Shown here: positions 23,611-34,200 of the stretch, piece after piece
How positions within the stretch are numbered: the stretch's first letter is position 1
Layout: the number at the start of each line of letters is the position of its first letter
NCBI GenBank assembly: GCA_020726505.1
Contig: JAHLEZ010000005.1
Location: forward strand, 1,984,001-2,048,000
Direction: 5' to 3'
Origin: Leptodontidium sp. MPI-SDFR-AT-0119
Lineage: Eukaryota; Ascomycota; Leotiomycetes; Helotiales; Leptodontidiaceae
Length of the DNA: 64,000 bases
The notes under the pieces: model-generated
The model's database searches: none
What the model was told of the DNA's origin: nothing
Seen by the model: the letters and a program-made list of their open reading frames with translations, nothing else
Program-made: the position numbers and the translations under genes

Positions 23611-24276
23611 TCAGTTACCATCCAAAGCATCATTCGCCAAGCGATCCGCCTCTGTATTGAAATCCCTCCTGACATGCCAAAACAAAACTTCAACACCAGA
23701 ATCCGCCAAAGCCTTATACTGATCTAGTAATTGCTTGAACAACTCTTCATTCACAACCGGCTGACCCTTCGCAGTCTTCCACCCATCCCTCTCCCACTTG
23801 AGAGCCCACTCCGTCATCCCCTTCACCAAATACACCGAATCGGACTTGATGACCACCTGTTCCAAACCCTCCATCTGCTCATCCATCATCATTCTAACAG
23901 AATCCGCCATTCGCAGCGCCTCAAGTCCCGCATACAGCTCCGCAGCCTGGTTGGTCTTCACGTTTGCCGGCAACACGCGACCTCGATTGTGCCTGGAATT
24001 CATGCTGAAATAGACACCGATGGCTGATCGTGCGTTCTCCTGTCCATTTCCTCGACATGTGCCGCCGACGGCGATAACGAGGGAATTGACGTGCGGTTGT
24101 AGCCTACCGCAGTGATGGCACGGTGAGGCGTGTCCGCAAGCGACGTGTGTGAAGTTGGGTGGCTTGGAAGATATCTCGATCTCGGTAGGAAAGAATGGAG
24201 GGTCGTAGACTTCGGAAGGGAGGAAGCGTCGGGATGGAGATAGACCATAGTCTTCTCCAGTGTTATAGCAGAACAT
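23611..24276 (-). CDS. RNase H-like domain protein, first catalytic Asp replaced
   Basis: Single exon, 221 residues. Residues 66-220 have the RNase HI-type fold: strand 1 LVIAVGGTCRGNG, the Glu helix NQAAELYAGLEALRMA, the second Asp in VVIKSDSVYLVKGMTEW, and the last Asp in NTEADRLANDAL. The first catalytic Asp, which should precede the Gly in strand 1 (VDG in the family), is Gly (GGC) here, so metal-dependent hydrolysis may be lost or altered. The N-terminal 50 residues include CHHC near a Cys/His-rich patch. The protein may bind RNA:DNA or RNA rather than cut it, or may belong to a fungal subfamily with this change. Confidence 0.78.
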   Translation of the reverse strand: MFCYNTGEDYGLSPSRRFLPSEVYDPPFFPTEIEISSKPPNFTHVACGHASPCHHCGRLQPHVNSLVIAVGGTCRGNGQENARSAIGVYFSMNSRHNRGRVLPANVKTNQAAELYAGLEALRMADSVRMMMDEQMEGLEQVVIKSDSVYLVKGMTEWALKWERDGWKTAKGQPVVNEELFKQLLDQYKALADSGVEVLFWHVRRDFNTEADRLANDALDGN

Positions 24277-25202
24277 GATGTTGAGATGGGGATGAGCCGA
24301 GACGAAATGAGATGAGATGAGATGGAATGAGCCGAGTTGAAGATCGCTCTCTAGCTCGGGAGTGAAGTTGGGTAGTACGTGTTACTGCTGTGTATCTAGG
24401 TTTGGGTTGGTGGCGTTGAGAAGACGTTGACCGTTGCTCTGATGCACATCTGATGGCCAAACTTTTGGAGGGGAAGGACTTGCCTATTTAACATATACGG
24501 CAGATCAGGCAACAAGCGCGCGATCAACTCATTCTCTTACCAACACGCAGAAAATGAAACGAGTATAAAAGATCCGGAAGGCTTAGGTCGTTTGTGTCTT
24601 GGTTCACGGGATGCTGCTGAAGGTGATGGCGAATAAGCGAGTGAGCCGGCTTTGTTGACAAACGGCTCCAAAGAGGAAGAAACTCCCCTTTTTAATAAAT
24701 GGCGGAGAATGAATACGGTAGGCGTGATGATTTACGTTCATGTAAGACAGCGGTGACGATGAAGCAGAGAAAGAGATGGATTGATTCGGGAGGATATCAA
24801 GGAGCCAGGTTCATTGGGTGAAAACAATGTCTGTTGACATCATGCGTGATTCAGCCGCTCGCCTAGTGAGAAAGACGGTCAAGAGGGGACCGAACTTGAA
24901 ATTTCCTTCGATCATTTTATGATGTGTTAACATCTGCTGCCTGAATGAAGCATACATTGAGTTTATTTGGTGGTAAGTGACTTGAGAGCTTGACAGCTTG
25001 TTGATCAAATTGAGCGGTACTAGTCTAATTCTGGGAATGGCATGATGGTTTCTGGTGGAACTCTCTTACAGCAAATAGAATGAGAGAGGGGTTGCATGCG
25101 ACTGGAGCCTGGTAAAATGTGGTGATATACAGTTGTTTCTATGCTACATCCAAACCAACCACGCTATGCTGTGATATGTCTCTTTACACCAACTCTCTAT
25201 CT
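24277..25202. other. intergenic region with simple repeat
   Basis: No gene seen. A GAGAT/GATGA simple repeat lies at about 24304-24332, just upstream of the RNase H-like start. Confidence 0.5.
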
Positions 25203-26702
25203 TTACATCAACCCCGTCAGTTGGCTCAACGGATCATCTTGTTGGCCAGGCGTCTCTCTTCTAGGTGGCTCCTGTCTCGATGCGCTGCTGCCAAGATTGA
25301 GCCCATATCCTCTCCCTCCATTTTTCCTAGACCCCAGATTATCGAACGAAGGAGCAACACCGGTGCGGACGCTCCTCGAGCCAAGTCTCGGTGTTGCGGC
25401 TGGAATCTTGTGCGTCGTTCCCTCGTGCACGGCAACAGATTCCGGATCTGCAGGCTCCACGGTCAAAATGACACGTCCCTTAGGATCCACGCGAGCATTC
25501 GTGGGGTGTACCCACATCTTGCTGCCGCCGACCTTAGTCGGATCTACGTGCAAGGTGCCGGGTACATCTCTCATCCTTGACCGGTTGAGCCTGCTTGAGC
25601 CAAGGTTGAACGAATCTTGGCCAACAGGCAGGTCAGTTACAAATCCTCCAACTCCCAAGGCGGCACCGAATTGACCTGTTGAAGCACCCTTCGGCATCAC
25701 AATACGACTCGAAACTGGCGGGGGATTCTTCTGGGGGCCCCATACGGGATGGTTGTAGGTGTGGGCATTCGTGATACTATAAGCTAGACCTGCCGAGGGA
25801 TGTGTCTTTGGAGGGCCGGTGGCTGCGTATGGAGAGGCTGAGATAGGTAGATAAGTCTGCTCGACTTTGTTGATGTCTCCGCTCTCCACCACGGCTTCAA
25901 TTAACATCGCGGAGTTTCCGGGAGCAGGTGGAAGGTCCAAGAAGTCCCTGATGAGCCTATACAGTTCCGCACGGGTGTTTCGGAGCCCCCTGACGAATCC
26001 AGTGAACTGCTCCTCAGTGATTTGACTCTCTTCAACCATTGGAGGTATCTCGCCATCCTCAACCCCCTTTGCAGCCTGTCGGGCCTCTGCCGTAAGTGCC
26101 TTCGCGCATGCAGTCTTGAGGTACTTTTGGAACTCCATCTTTCGTTTCCGAACCTCGGATGTAAGGAAAACGTTGAAATCTCCCTCTGTCTGTCCTGCCA
26201 ACCATGGCCCCTTGAACTTCCATCTGGTATCTTCCTGTCCGAGACTAGCGCCCTCTGACTCTGCTATTGAATCCAGGTCGTCTTCAAAGACACTCCGGAA
26301 TTCGCCACCTTGGAAGCCCCCTCGGTTTATGTCCGGGATGGCCGTTGACAACGGAACTCCCATTTCCTGCCATTTTTGTAGAGTTATCGAATGATCTGCC
26401 GAGGAATTGAATTCGGTAATGTGCTCGAAGGTGTCAATTGCCTCAACTCGTATGAGCGGGGTAGAAGTTTTCGTCGTTGATCGAAGCGGCAGTGGTCTTT
26501 TGAATCCCCAATCGCCTCTTGCGAGTGATGATTGCGGTGTTGTGATTGACTGGTGAATGGGATGGGGGAGAGTCGCAGTGTCGGAGTTGAAGATCGCTTT
26601 TGAAGACAAGTCTCCCATCGGCCGTGGCAGTGGAGGAGGAATTGAGAACACTCTTGATGCTCGTAGGAGAGCACCACCAGGTGAGACGCCTCGAGATGCC
26701 AT
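25203..26702 (-). CDS. MRP51: mitochondrial small-subunit ribosomal protein mS51 (Mrp51)
   Basis: Single exon. I place the start at the ATG 26702-26700 (MASRGVSPGGALLRASRVF), giving 499 residues; an upstream in-frame Met at 26789 would add 29. The chosen N-terminus is basic and lacks acids, as expected of a mitochondrial import signal. The Mrp51 family pattern is visible: PPPLPRPMGDLSSKAIFN, then ARGDWGFKRPLP near residue 60-70, DTFEHITEF, and further on GLAYSITNAHTYNHPVWGP and RVILTVEP. In yeast this protein is a mitochondrial 37S subunit component needed for translation of mitochondrial mRNAs. The Gly/Arg-rich C-terminal tail is poorly conserved in the family. Confidence 0.88.
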   Translation of the reverse strand: MASRGVSPGGALLRASRVFSIPPPLPRPMGDLSSKAIFNSDTATLPHPIHQSITTPQSSLARGDWGFKRPLPLRSTTKTSTPLIRVEAIDTFEHITEFNSSADHSITLQKWQEMGVPLSTAIPDINRGGFQGGEFRSVFEDDLDSIAESEGASLGQEDTRWKFKGPWLAGQTEGDFNVFLTSEVRKRKMEFQKYLKTACAKALTAEARQAAKGVEDGEIPPMVEESQITEEQFTGFVRGLRNTRAELYRLIRDFLDLPPAPGNSAMLIEAVVESGDINKVEQTYLPISASPYAATGPPKTHPSAGLAYSITNAHTYNHPVWGPQKNPPPVSSRIVMPKGASTGQFGAALGVGGFVTDLPVGQDSFNLGSSRLNRSRMRDVPGTLHVDPTKVGGSKMWVHPTNARVDPKGRVILTVEPADPESVAVHEGTTHKIPAATPRLGSRSVRTGVAPSFDNLGSRKNGGRGYGLNLGSSASRQEPPRRETPGQQDDPLSQLTGLM

Positions 26703-27486
26703 CGTGGGCCTCGTGAGTATTATTTGACTCTGGAGTTGAGATCTTCGAAGTTTGGACGCGAACCGTACCTCGGGCGGATCACACCTCAAAACACTTCACT
26801 CTTATGACCCAGGCAATTGGTCCAGACCCAACGGTAGTCTGCCACTTTCCGAGATGTTTCCTGGGCAGAGGGCTGGGCGATATGAAGCTGTTGATTTGGA
26901 GCTTCACGATGTTGCTCGTAAATTTACTCATGATTAGCGCGCTAGCAGGGATTGGTATACAGACACGTGATCAGTCCCCTTTCTCGGGCCTTTGTTTATC
27001 TTCGGCTCTCTGCTTCTTTCCTGCCTCTGGCCACTTTTTCTTTTTTGGTAACGGTTCAAGTGCTTCTTTCTTCTGCCTTTCTTTTCGCTCTCGGTGTTAT
27101 TGATTTATGTTTGTACAACACAATCCAGCAGCAACGTACCTCGGTAAATAACGAGATTTCGCAGAATTCCGGCAGGATGTTCTTCCTTGCATATTTCCCC
27201 GTGGAAATCTCGATCAGAACTAGTATATTTCTCTAGCCACTGTAGTTTGAATTGCTTTTGGTACGGATTTACAACTCGGGAACTTTCCTCTTCTCTAAAT
27301 GGGCATGCCTTGCTCGCTTGTAAGTTCTTTCCTTAGCAAGTTATTTTCTTCAAGTCTGTCTCTCTGTCCTCCAGCCTCAAAAATCTACCAGCATGAGTAT
27401 CAAGCTGCGCGAGTATGCAGTCTCCTCACATCTGCCCATAAACCCTTCAGCGCTGTCACATGTACTCGGTTTTGAAGCATTCAATA

Positions 27487-27520
27487 CGAACTCGAACTCG
27501 AACTCGAACTCGAACTCGAG
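27487..27520. repeat. (CGAACT)n microsatellite
   Basis: About five and a half tandem copies of CGAACT. Non-coding, between Mrp51 and the reductase gene. Confidence 0.85.
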
Positions 27521-27639
27521 CACGAATACGTCGGCTCCGGATACTCTTTCGGCCGTTCTCGCGTATCCTGGTGGTTGGATCATACATCACCCAGCCATCA
27601 TCCCATCATCCCATCATCTGGTGCTTTTCCTCGTACTCA

Positions 27640-27645
27640 TATAAA
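27640..27645 (+). promoter_or_regulatory. TATA box of reductase gene
   Basis: TATAAA lies 44 bases before the ATG at 27684 and 68 before the in-frame ATG at 27708. The short distance favours use of one of the internal Met codons (residue 5 or 9). Confidence 0.5.
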
Positions 27646-27683
27646 TCATCAACCGGACATTCCATAACCACAAAAACTCCACA

Positions 27684-28715
27684 ATGTCATCAACAATGCC
27701 TTCAACAATGAAAGCCTGGCAGTACAACAAGATCCACCACACTCTCGAGGAATCACTCACCATCAACACCTCCATCCCAGTACCACCAGTATCATCCCTC
27801 TCCAAAAATGAACTTCTTATCGAAGTCATCGCCGCAGCCATCAATCCCGTCGACTACAAGCTCCCAGAGTCTATCGTTAGTATGCTTATGATCAGCATGC
27901 CCGCAACGCCTGGGCTTGACTTCTGCGGTCGTGTGAAAGCGAAGCATCCATCCAACAATTCGTTCAAGGAGGGACAGTTGATATTCGGATGTTTCGAAAA
28001 ACCCAAGAAGTACGGAGCTTGCGGTCAATACTTGGTCGCTCAGTCTTCGGAATGCGCTGTCCTTCCTGAAGGAGTTGCTGTCGATCAAGCTGCAACCGTT
28101 GGGACTGCTGGCTTGGCAGCATACCAGTCCTTATTACCCCAGCATGTGAAAGCTGGGTCCAATGTATTTATCAACGGTGGCAGTGGAGGAGTTGGAACAT
28201 TCGGTATCCAGTTCGCCAAAGCAATGGGCGCGAAAGTCACAACGACATGCTCAAGCGCAAACGTGGAGTTATGCAAAAGCCTAGGCGCGGACGAAGTTAT
28301 CGACTACAAGGCCTCCGACATCATAGCGACACTAACAGCCAAGGGCCAAGTCTTCGAGGTTGTCATTGACAATGTGGGGGACTCTCTAGCTTTATTCACC
28401 CAGTGCGAGGCGTTCCTCAAGCCGGGTGGAGTCTTTGTGCAAGTCGCTGGTCAGATTACGGTTGCTGGGATGGGCAACATGGTTCGGAAGATGTTTCAGC
28501 CTCGTATGCTTGGAGGCGTGGGTAGGAAATTCCATTTTGTGGCTGTGAAGAGTAGGTCGAAGGATCTCGAGCAGATTGGGAAATGGATGAAGGAGGGCAA
28601 AGTTAAGGCTGTGATTGGGGTGACTTTTGAGTTTGAGGACGTTCCTAAAGCTTTTGAGCATTTGAGGGCGGGACATACGAAAGGTAAGATTGTAATTCAA
28701 GTAGATGAGAAGTAA
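27684..28715 (+). CDS. medium-chain dehydrogenase/reductase, quinone-oxidoreductase type
   Basis: Single exon, 343 residues (335 if it starts at Met9, MKAWQYNK, where many family members begin). The GroES-like N-terminal domain has VIAAAINPVDYKLP and PATPGLDFCGRV. The Rossmann domain has GGSGGVGTFGIQFAKAMGA at about 162-180 and LGADEVIDYK, the NADPH-binding signature of zeta-crystallin/RTN4IP1-like reductases. Structural and catalytic zinc ligands of alcohol dehydrogenases are absent. It likely reduces quinones or enones with NADPH; the substrate is unknown. There is no obvious biosynthetic partner next door. Confidence 0.88.
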   Translation: MSSTMPSTMKAWQYNKIHHTLEESLTINTSIPVPPVSSLSKNELLIEVIAAAINPVDYKLPESIVSMLMISMPATPGLDFCGRVKAKHPSNNSFKEGQLIFGCFEKPKKYGACGQYLVAQSSECAVLPEGVAVDQAATVGTAGLAAYQSLLPQHVKAGSNVFINGGSGGVGTFGIQFAKAMGAKVTTTCSSANVELCKSLGADEVIDYKASDIIATLTAKGQVFEVVIDNVGDSLALFTQCEAFLKPGGVFVQVAGQITVAGMGNMVRKMFQPRMLGGVGRKFHFVAVKSRSKDLEQIGKWMKEGKVKAVIGVTFEFEDVPKAFEHLRAGHTKGKIVIQVDEK

Positions 28716-28904
28716 GGAGTGTTTGGAGATTATTAAATGCCTGGTCTCAAGCATGAATGCATGTTGAATCCCCGCATTACTATCTACTTCAATTCTCCTC
28801 CGCGTGGCATAGCCTTGCACTATTTTATCAAGTCTCCTCCCACATTTCCTGAGCACGTCCACATTGCTCAATACTCTACACTCGAATCCCTTCCCGTTAC
28901 ATAT

Positions 28905-29877
28905 CTACCACCAAGGAGTAAAATCGGTCCGGCCAAAACTGACGCCCATGTTCGTCATCTCATCATCCATAGTGATGTTCTCCTTATTCGCATCAGCATC
29001 CTCCACATCCTCCATCTTGATCCTTGGAATACCCATGTTCATTCTTTGAGGCTGTGGCTCCGGAATCCCACCTCGAATCCAACGATTTACTCGCTCCATC
29101 GGGTCTACTCCAGGTACGGGTTTGGCGATCAGCGCTTCGAAAGTATCCAGATCGTCTCCGAACAGGTGGGCTCGCGCATTCGTGATGGCTTCTGATAGCT
29201 TGATCCAGACCTTTGCTTGTGCCTCTCTTCTGTCCTGCTCGGGGTTGATCGTCGAGGCCCTCTCTAGTGGGCTGGGATGAACAGGCAGTTGTGTGTTGAC
29301 TGTACAATGTGTTGGTAAACATAAACTGTAGATAATGCACACCTGCTAGAAATAGATATTTGATAGGGAAGCCTACCTCTATCACCGCTATCCTCATCCT
29401 CTACCTCCATCTCAAATTTCCGAGCCTCGAGAAACGGCTGCGTCCAAGTGAACCTAGCATGGTCAAGATCCATAACAAGTCTGTCGCGGCTCTCCGCACT
29501 TCCACATACAACCTTAACGAAGTCCGTCTGGATGCCATATTTGAACTTGATGCCGAGCTTTTCAGTAGCGGCGAGTTCGAGGGATACTTCCATAAACACT
29601 GGATCATATGGATCTAGCGCTCTTGAGATCTAAAAGGCCGAATGTCAGACTATGTGCAAAAGAAACATGCAGAATAAGTAGATTGGGGAGGAAGACGAAC
29701 CCGCGCATCAACGTCCATATTCCACGTGAAACCTGACAAGATGACCGTTGGGAAGGAAGCATTTTGACTTCTTGGATTTTCATCGTGAGTCTTAGCTTTG
29801 ATGTGTTTATGCGATCGCTCGTGAGAGACATTGATAAGATCGTCGTCTTCAGAGCGGGCACGACGTTTTCGAGGCAT
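28905..29877 (-). CDS. unknown protein with N-terminal nuclear-type basic motif
   Basis: Three exons on the minus strand: 29877-29701, 29629-29377 and 29299-28905 (introns 71 and 77 nt, GTTCGT and GTAGGC donors), giving 274 residues. Phases fit at both junctions. The N-terminus MPRKRRARSEDDDL resembles a nuclear localisation signal. Residues 42-135 look like a compact alpha/beta domain (TVILSGFTWNMDVDAR, FMEVSLELAATEKLGIKFKYGIQTDFVKVVCG). Residues 150-205 are helical (KVWIKLSEAITNARAHLFG). The tail is acidic and ends DFTPWW. No known domain is recognised. The 3' end lies close to the convergent reductase gene. Confidence 0.62.
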
Positions 29878-31215
29878 GGTTGAGGAGTGGATTGTTGATC
29901 TCGTGGTTCGAGGCGTCGGTCTTGTGCTTCGAAGGTGTTCGTTGACAATTTGTCAACGAACGAACTTAGGTGGGGCGTTGTGATGGACGAGGCTGGAGAA
30001 TTACCAGAAAGTGCGATAGTTGTTGAGGGAAGCACGTCACAATCGAGGAAGGGACGATTGGAAGGTCTAGCAAGAAGGCGATTATCACAATAGGGACGGT
30101 AGAGCTTTGAGTTGGGTGATAGATACCACAGCAACGATGAAACCGCACCAGATGAGTTCTTGGCAAAGTGACATCCTGTAGACTCAAATATTTCGATTAG
30201 GAAGAGAAACCGGTGCCCTATTAAGGATTTTGGGCGCTGACAGCGTTCAATTGAATCACGAGTAGAAGCGGAAAGTAGGTACCATCAGAAAATATATTTC
30301 GAAATTCTTGTCAAATTTAACAACACCATACTCCTAGGCAACGATTTCTGAAGTGGCGAAATCATCATTAATAAATAATCCATCCATCGATCAAGAAGAG
30401 GCGCTTTCATCATGTAAACAGATTTCTAAAAAAGAGACAATGTATTGATCATGTGATAAAGGGACGCTTGGCAACCTTACCATTTCCGTCCGAACCCTCA
30501 ATCCTGACCTCGAACATCACAACCTCAAGACAACGCTTTGTGGCAGATGTCAAGTGGAAACGTCATCTAAAGACCGAAGGAGGCTTGTTATCCGAGTAGT
30601 AGGATGGATTCGGCGATGTCAACAGGGCTGAGCAGTGGCGACCGTTTGACCAGCTTATTTCCCCGTGCTTGTTCACAAAAGTCAAATGTCGTGGCCATGT
30701 AGCTGAGCGAGGCTATACGACGAAGTATAGCAATCAGTCTGAACAACATGGAACGACGTAGATCCTAAAAACCGGAGCTGGAGCGACCCGAAGAAGTTAT
30801 GTACTGTGGAGGAGCGATGAAGCCTGGACTTTAACACGCCAAGTGCGAGCCCACCATCCGAATTCGAATGCGAGAAACTCGGGTTTAAATTGGAAGCTTG
30901 TGCCGTGACGCCTTTCAAGGATGGTACTGTTCCTGACCGTTGGATTTGGTGAGTTTTTCCACCTTGCCGTCATTGCAAGTGCGTGCAGTTGATCATCCAA
31001 GATGCTATTTGGTTTAAGCTTTCCTATGAAGCGTATTCGTGTTATTTTCAATTTATACACATACATAAGCGTAGCTTCTGCCATTTCTTTACGCCTTTCT
31101 GAACTCAGTCCCCTTTTTCAGCAGCACAATTTCTCCCATCCTATCTTTTTTTCGTGACTCTTCTGTTAGATTTTTCTCTTCATTGCTAGCCTGTTAGGTT
31201 TAATTGGCAGCCACC
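29878..31215. other. intergenic region between divergent genes
   Basis: Holds the upstream region of the unknown protein (leftward) and of the ABC transporter (rightward). No gene supported. Confidence 0.5.
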
Positions 31216-34200
31216 ATGGCCTACAATTCACCATTTGGGGGTATACCCCAGATGAACTCGATTGAAATGTCTGCGTTCGACCACAATCAACGAGAAAACG
31301 GACAAGATGTGAACTCAGAATGTACCAGCAGGATCGGCTCGTCTTATGGAGATGGTACGATCGATGGCAGAGAGGAAGAGGAGCGCAATATAATGCACCT
31401 TGCGAGGACACTAACAAGACCCTCTGGAGTTGATGGCCAGCACAAGAATCCTTTTTTCGAAAATAGCGATCCTGCTCTAGATCCTCATGTATGTTTACAC
31501 CTCCGTTTTGGTCCTTTGGTCTCAATACCTAGATCTATGTTCAAGATGATATACTGATTACATCTTTAGTCAGACAAATTCGATGCTAGGCTATGGACGC
31601 AGTCTCTGATTGGAATCTCGTCTAGGCAGTCGGACCACCCTTTAAGGACAGCAGGAGTATCATACAGGAATCTTTCAGCAAGCGGCTTTGGCTTCCCAAC
31701 AGATTACCAGAAGACATTTGGGAACTACGTGCTCGAGCTCGGCAACCTTGTCAACAAGCTGAGAGGGATTGGCAAGCGCAAAATTCAGATCCTACGGGAC
31801 TTCGATGGCTTAATAAAGAGTGGGGAGATGTTGGTAGTGCTGGGCCGTCCTGGTAGCGGGTGCTCTACATTGTTGAAGACTATTGCTGGAGAAACAAATG
31901 GGTTCGGCTTGGACCCCAATTCCAAAATCAATTACCAAGGTCAGTTCATATTTAGATTGTCTTCAGACCCTTTTTAACAACTCTACAGGAATCCCATGGG
32001 AGATAATGCATCGAGACTTCAGAGGTGAATGCATATATCAGGCTGAGGTGGATGTTCACTTCCCACAATTGACCGTCGGCCAAACTCTAGGATTTGCCGC
32101 TCAAGCAAGAGCTCCAAGTAACCGGCTACCTGGAGTCAGCAGGGAACTCTACGCCGAGCATATGAGAGACGTTGTTATGGCAGTATTCAGGCTCACTCAT
32201 ACCATGAACACTAAAGTAGGCAACGATTTCATTCGGGGAGTATCAGGAGGCGAACGCAAACGTGTCAGTATCGCAGAAGGTAAGAATGCATCCTCATTCA
32301 TTTGTCTATTCAAACTGCGGTAGATTTTACGGTGACGTGCTTATCTGTCCAAATAGCTGCCCTCGGTGGATCTCCTATTCAATGCTGGGACAATTCCACG
32401 CGTGGGCTTGACTCTGCAACGGCATTGGAATTTGTCAAAACTCTGCGACTCGCGACGGAATTATCGGGGGCAACTGCTATCGTTGCTATTTATCAAGCAT
32501 CTCAGTCAATTTACGATTTGTTCGATAAGGTTTGCATCCTCTACGAGGGTCGGCAGATATACTTTGGAGAGAAAGAGGCGGCGAAGAGATTTTTCCTCAA
32601 CCTTGGGTTCGAATGCCCAGACCGCCAAACTACAGCCGATTTCCTTACCTCTCTAACCAGTCCTACGGAGAGGAGAGTCCGTCCGGGGTTTAAAAGCCGC
32701 ACACCGAGAACACCAGATGAGTTTGCGCAAATATGGCAAGCCAGTGACGATCGGAGACTCCTATTGCAAGAGATCACCAAATTCGAGACCGACTTTCCAA
32801 TGAAGGGACAACATCTTGAAGCTTTTGCAGCAGCAAGGAAAGCTCAGCAATCGAAACGACAGAGAGCGAAGTCGCCATATACACTTTCTGTGCCTATGCA
32901 AGTCAAGTTATGTATGCAAAGAGGTTTCCAACGGCTCCGAGGCGATTTACCCCAGGTGATCTCGGGAGTGGTCTCGAATGTCATAATGGCCATCATCGTT
33001 GGAAGCGTTTTTTTGAGACTCGAGAACAACACCAACACACTGTCTAGCAGAGGGGCTCTATTATTCTTTGGTGTTCTATTGAATGCGTTCGCAAGTGCTC
33101 AGGAAGTACGTCATCTTCCACAATCCACAGTCCTTCAAGTTGGCTGACTTCCATAGATCCCCACGCTTTTTGGTCAACGACCGATTGTCGAGAAACACAC
33201 ACAGTATGCTTTCTATCATCCCTTCGCAGAGGCAATCGCTACCATGATCTGCGACCTGCCAAAGAAAATAGCTACAGCGATATTCTTCAACATAGCGCTT
33301 TACTTCATGACCGGACTCCGCGCTACGGCATCTAATTTCTTCATCTTCGTATTATTCAGCTTCACTTGCACTATGTGCATGTCGATGTTCTTCCGATCTA
33401 TTGGGTCTACTTCACGGAGCTTGTCGCAAGCGCAAGTACCCGCGTCGATCTTCATCTTGGCTTTGGTCATTTATACCGGCTTCACAATTCCTACCCGGGA
33501 CATGGTTCCTTGGTTTCGATGGTTGAACTGGCTCAATCCCGTGGCATATGCCTTCGAGGCCCTGATGATCAATGAATTTCATGATCGCAAGATCCCTTGC
33601 TCTGTGTTTGTGCCGACAGGACCTTTGTATCTGAATGTACTGCCAGACCAAAGGATATGCTCCTCGAAAGGAGCTCAAGCCGGTGCAGACTTTGTCGATG
33701 GTGACGAATATCTAAGGGTCAGTTACGGATACGAGTACTCGCATCTTTGGAGAAATTTGGGTGTCATGATTGCATTCATGTTCCTTGGCATGGTTATCCA
33801 TCTTGGGACGACCGAGTTCATCTCAGCTCAGCGATCCAAGGGAGAGGTACTGCTGTTCCCTCGAAATCAAGTTCCAGATATCAAACCTGGGGATGACGAA
33901 GAGACTATTCCAAACGAACGACTCGACACTGATACCGTCACTGCTAAGAAAGTCAACATGCCGAGTATTCGAGGATCGACTGCTCCCGCCGAAAGCCCGA
34001 AATTTCCTGAAGTTCGCGGACAAAGCCCGTCGCTGATGGAAAACCAAAAAGCAATTTTCCACTGGGAGAGCGTCAATTATGAAGTGCAGATCAAGAAGGA
34101 AACCCGCAAGCTCTTAGATGACGTTGATGGCTGGGTAACGCCAGGCACATTGACTGCACTCATGGGAGTTTCGGGGGCCGGAAAGACGACTCTGCTGGAT

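Larger units (their letters stand above)
26703..27683. other. intergenic region with hexamer repeat
   Basis: Upstream region of Mrp51 (leftward) and of the reductase at 27684 (rightward). No gene supported. The small frame at 27393-27644 is mostly a translation of a hexamer repeat. Confidence 0.5.

Noticed and set aside
27393..27644. Asn/Ser-repeat frame before the reductase
   Set aside because: It mostly translates the CGAACT hexamer repeat and ends in the reductase promoter.
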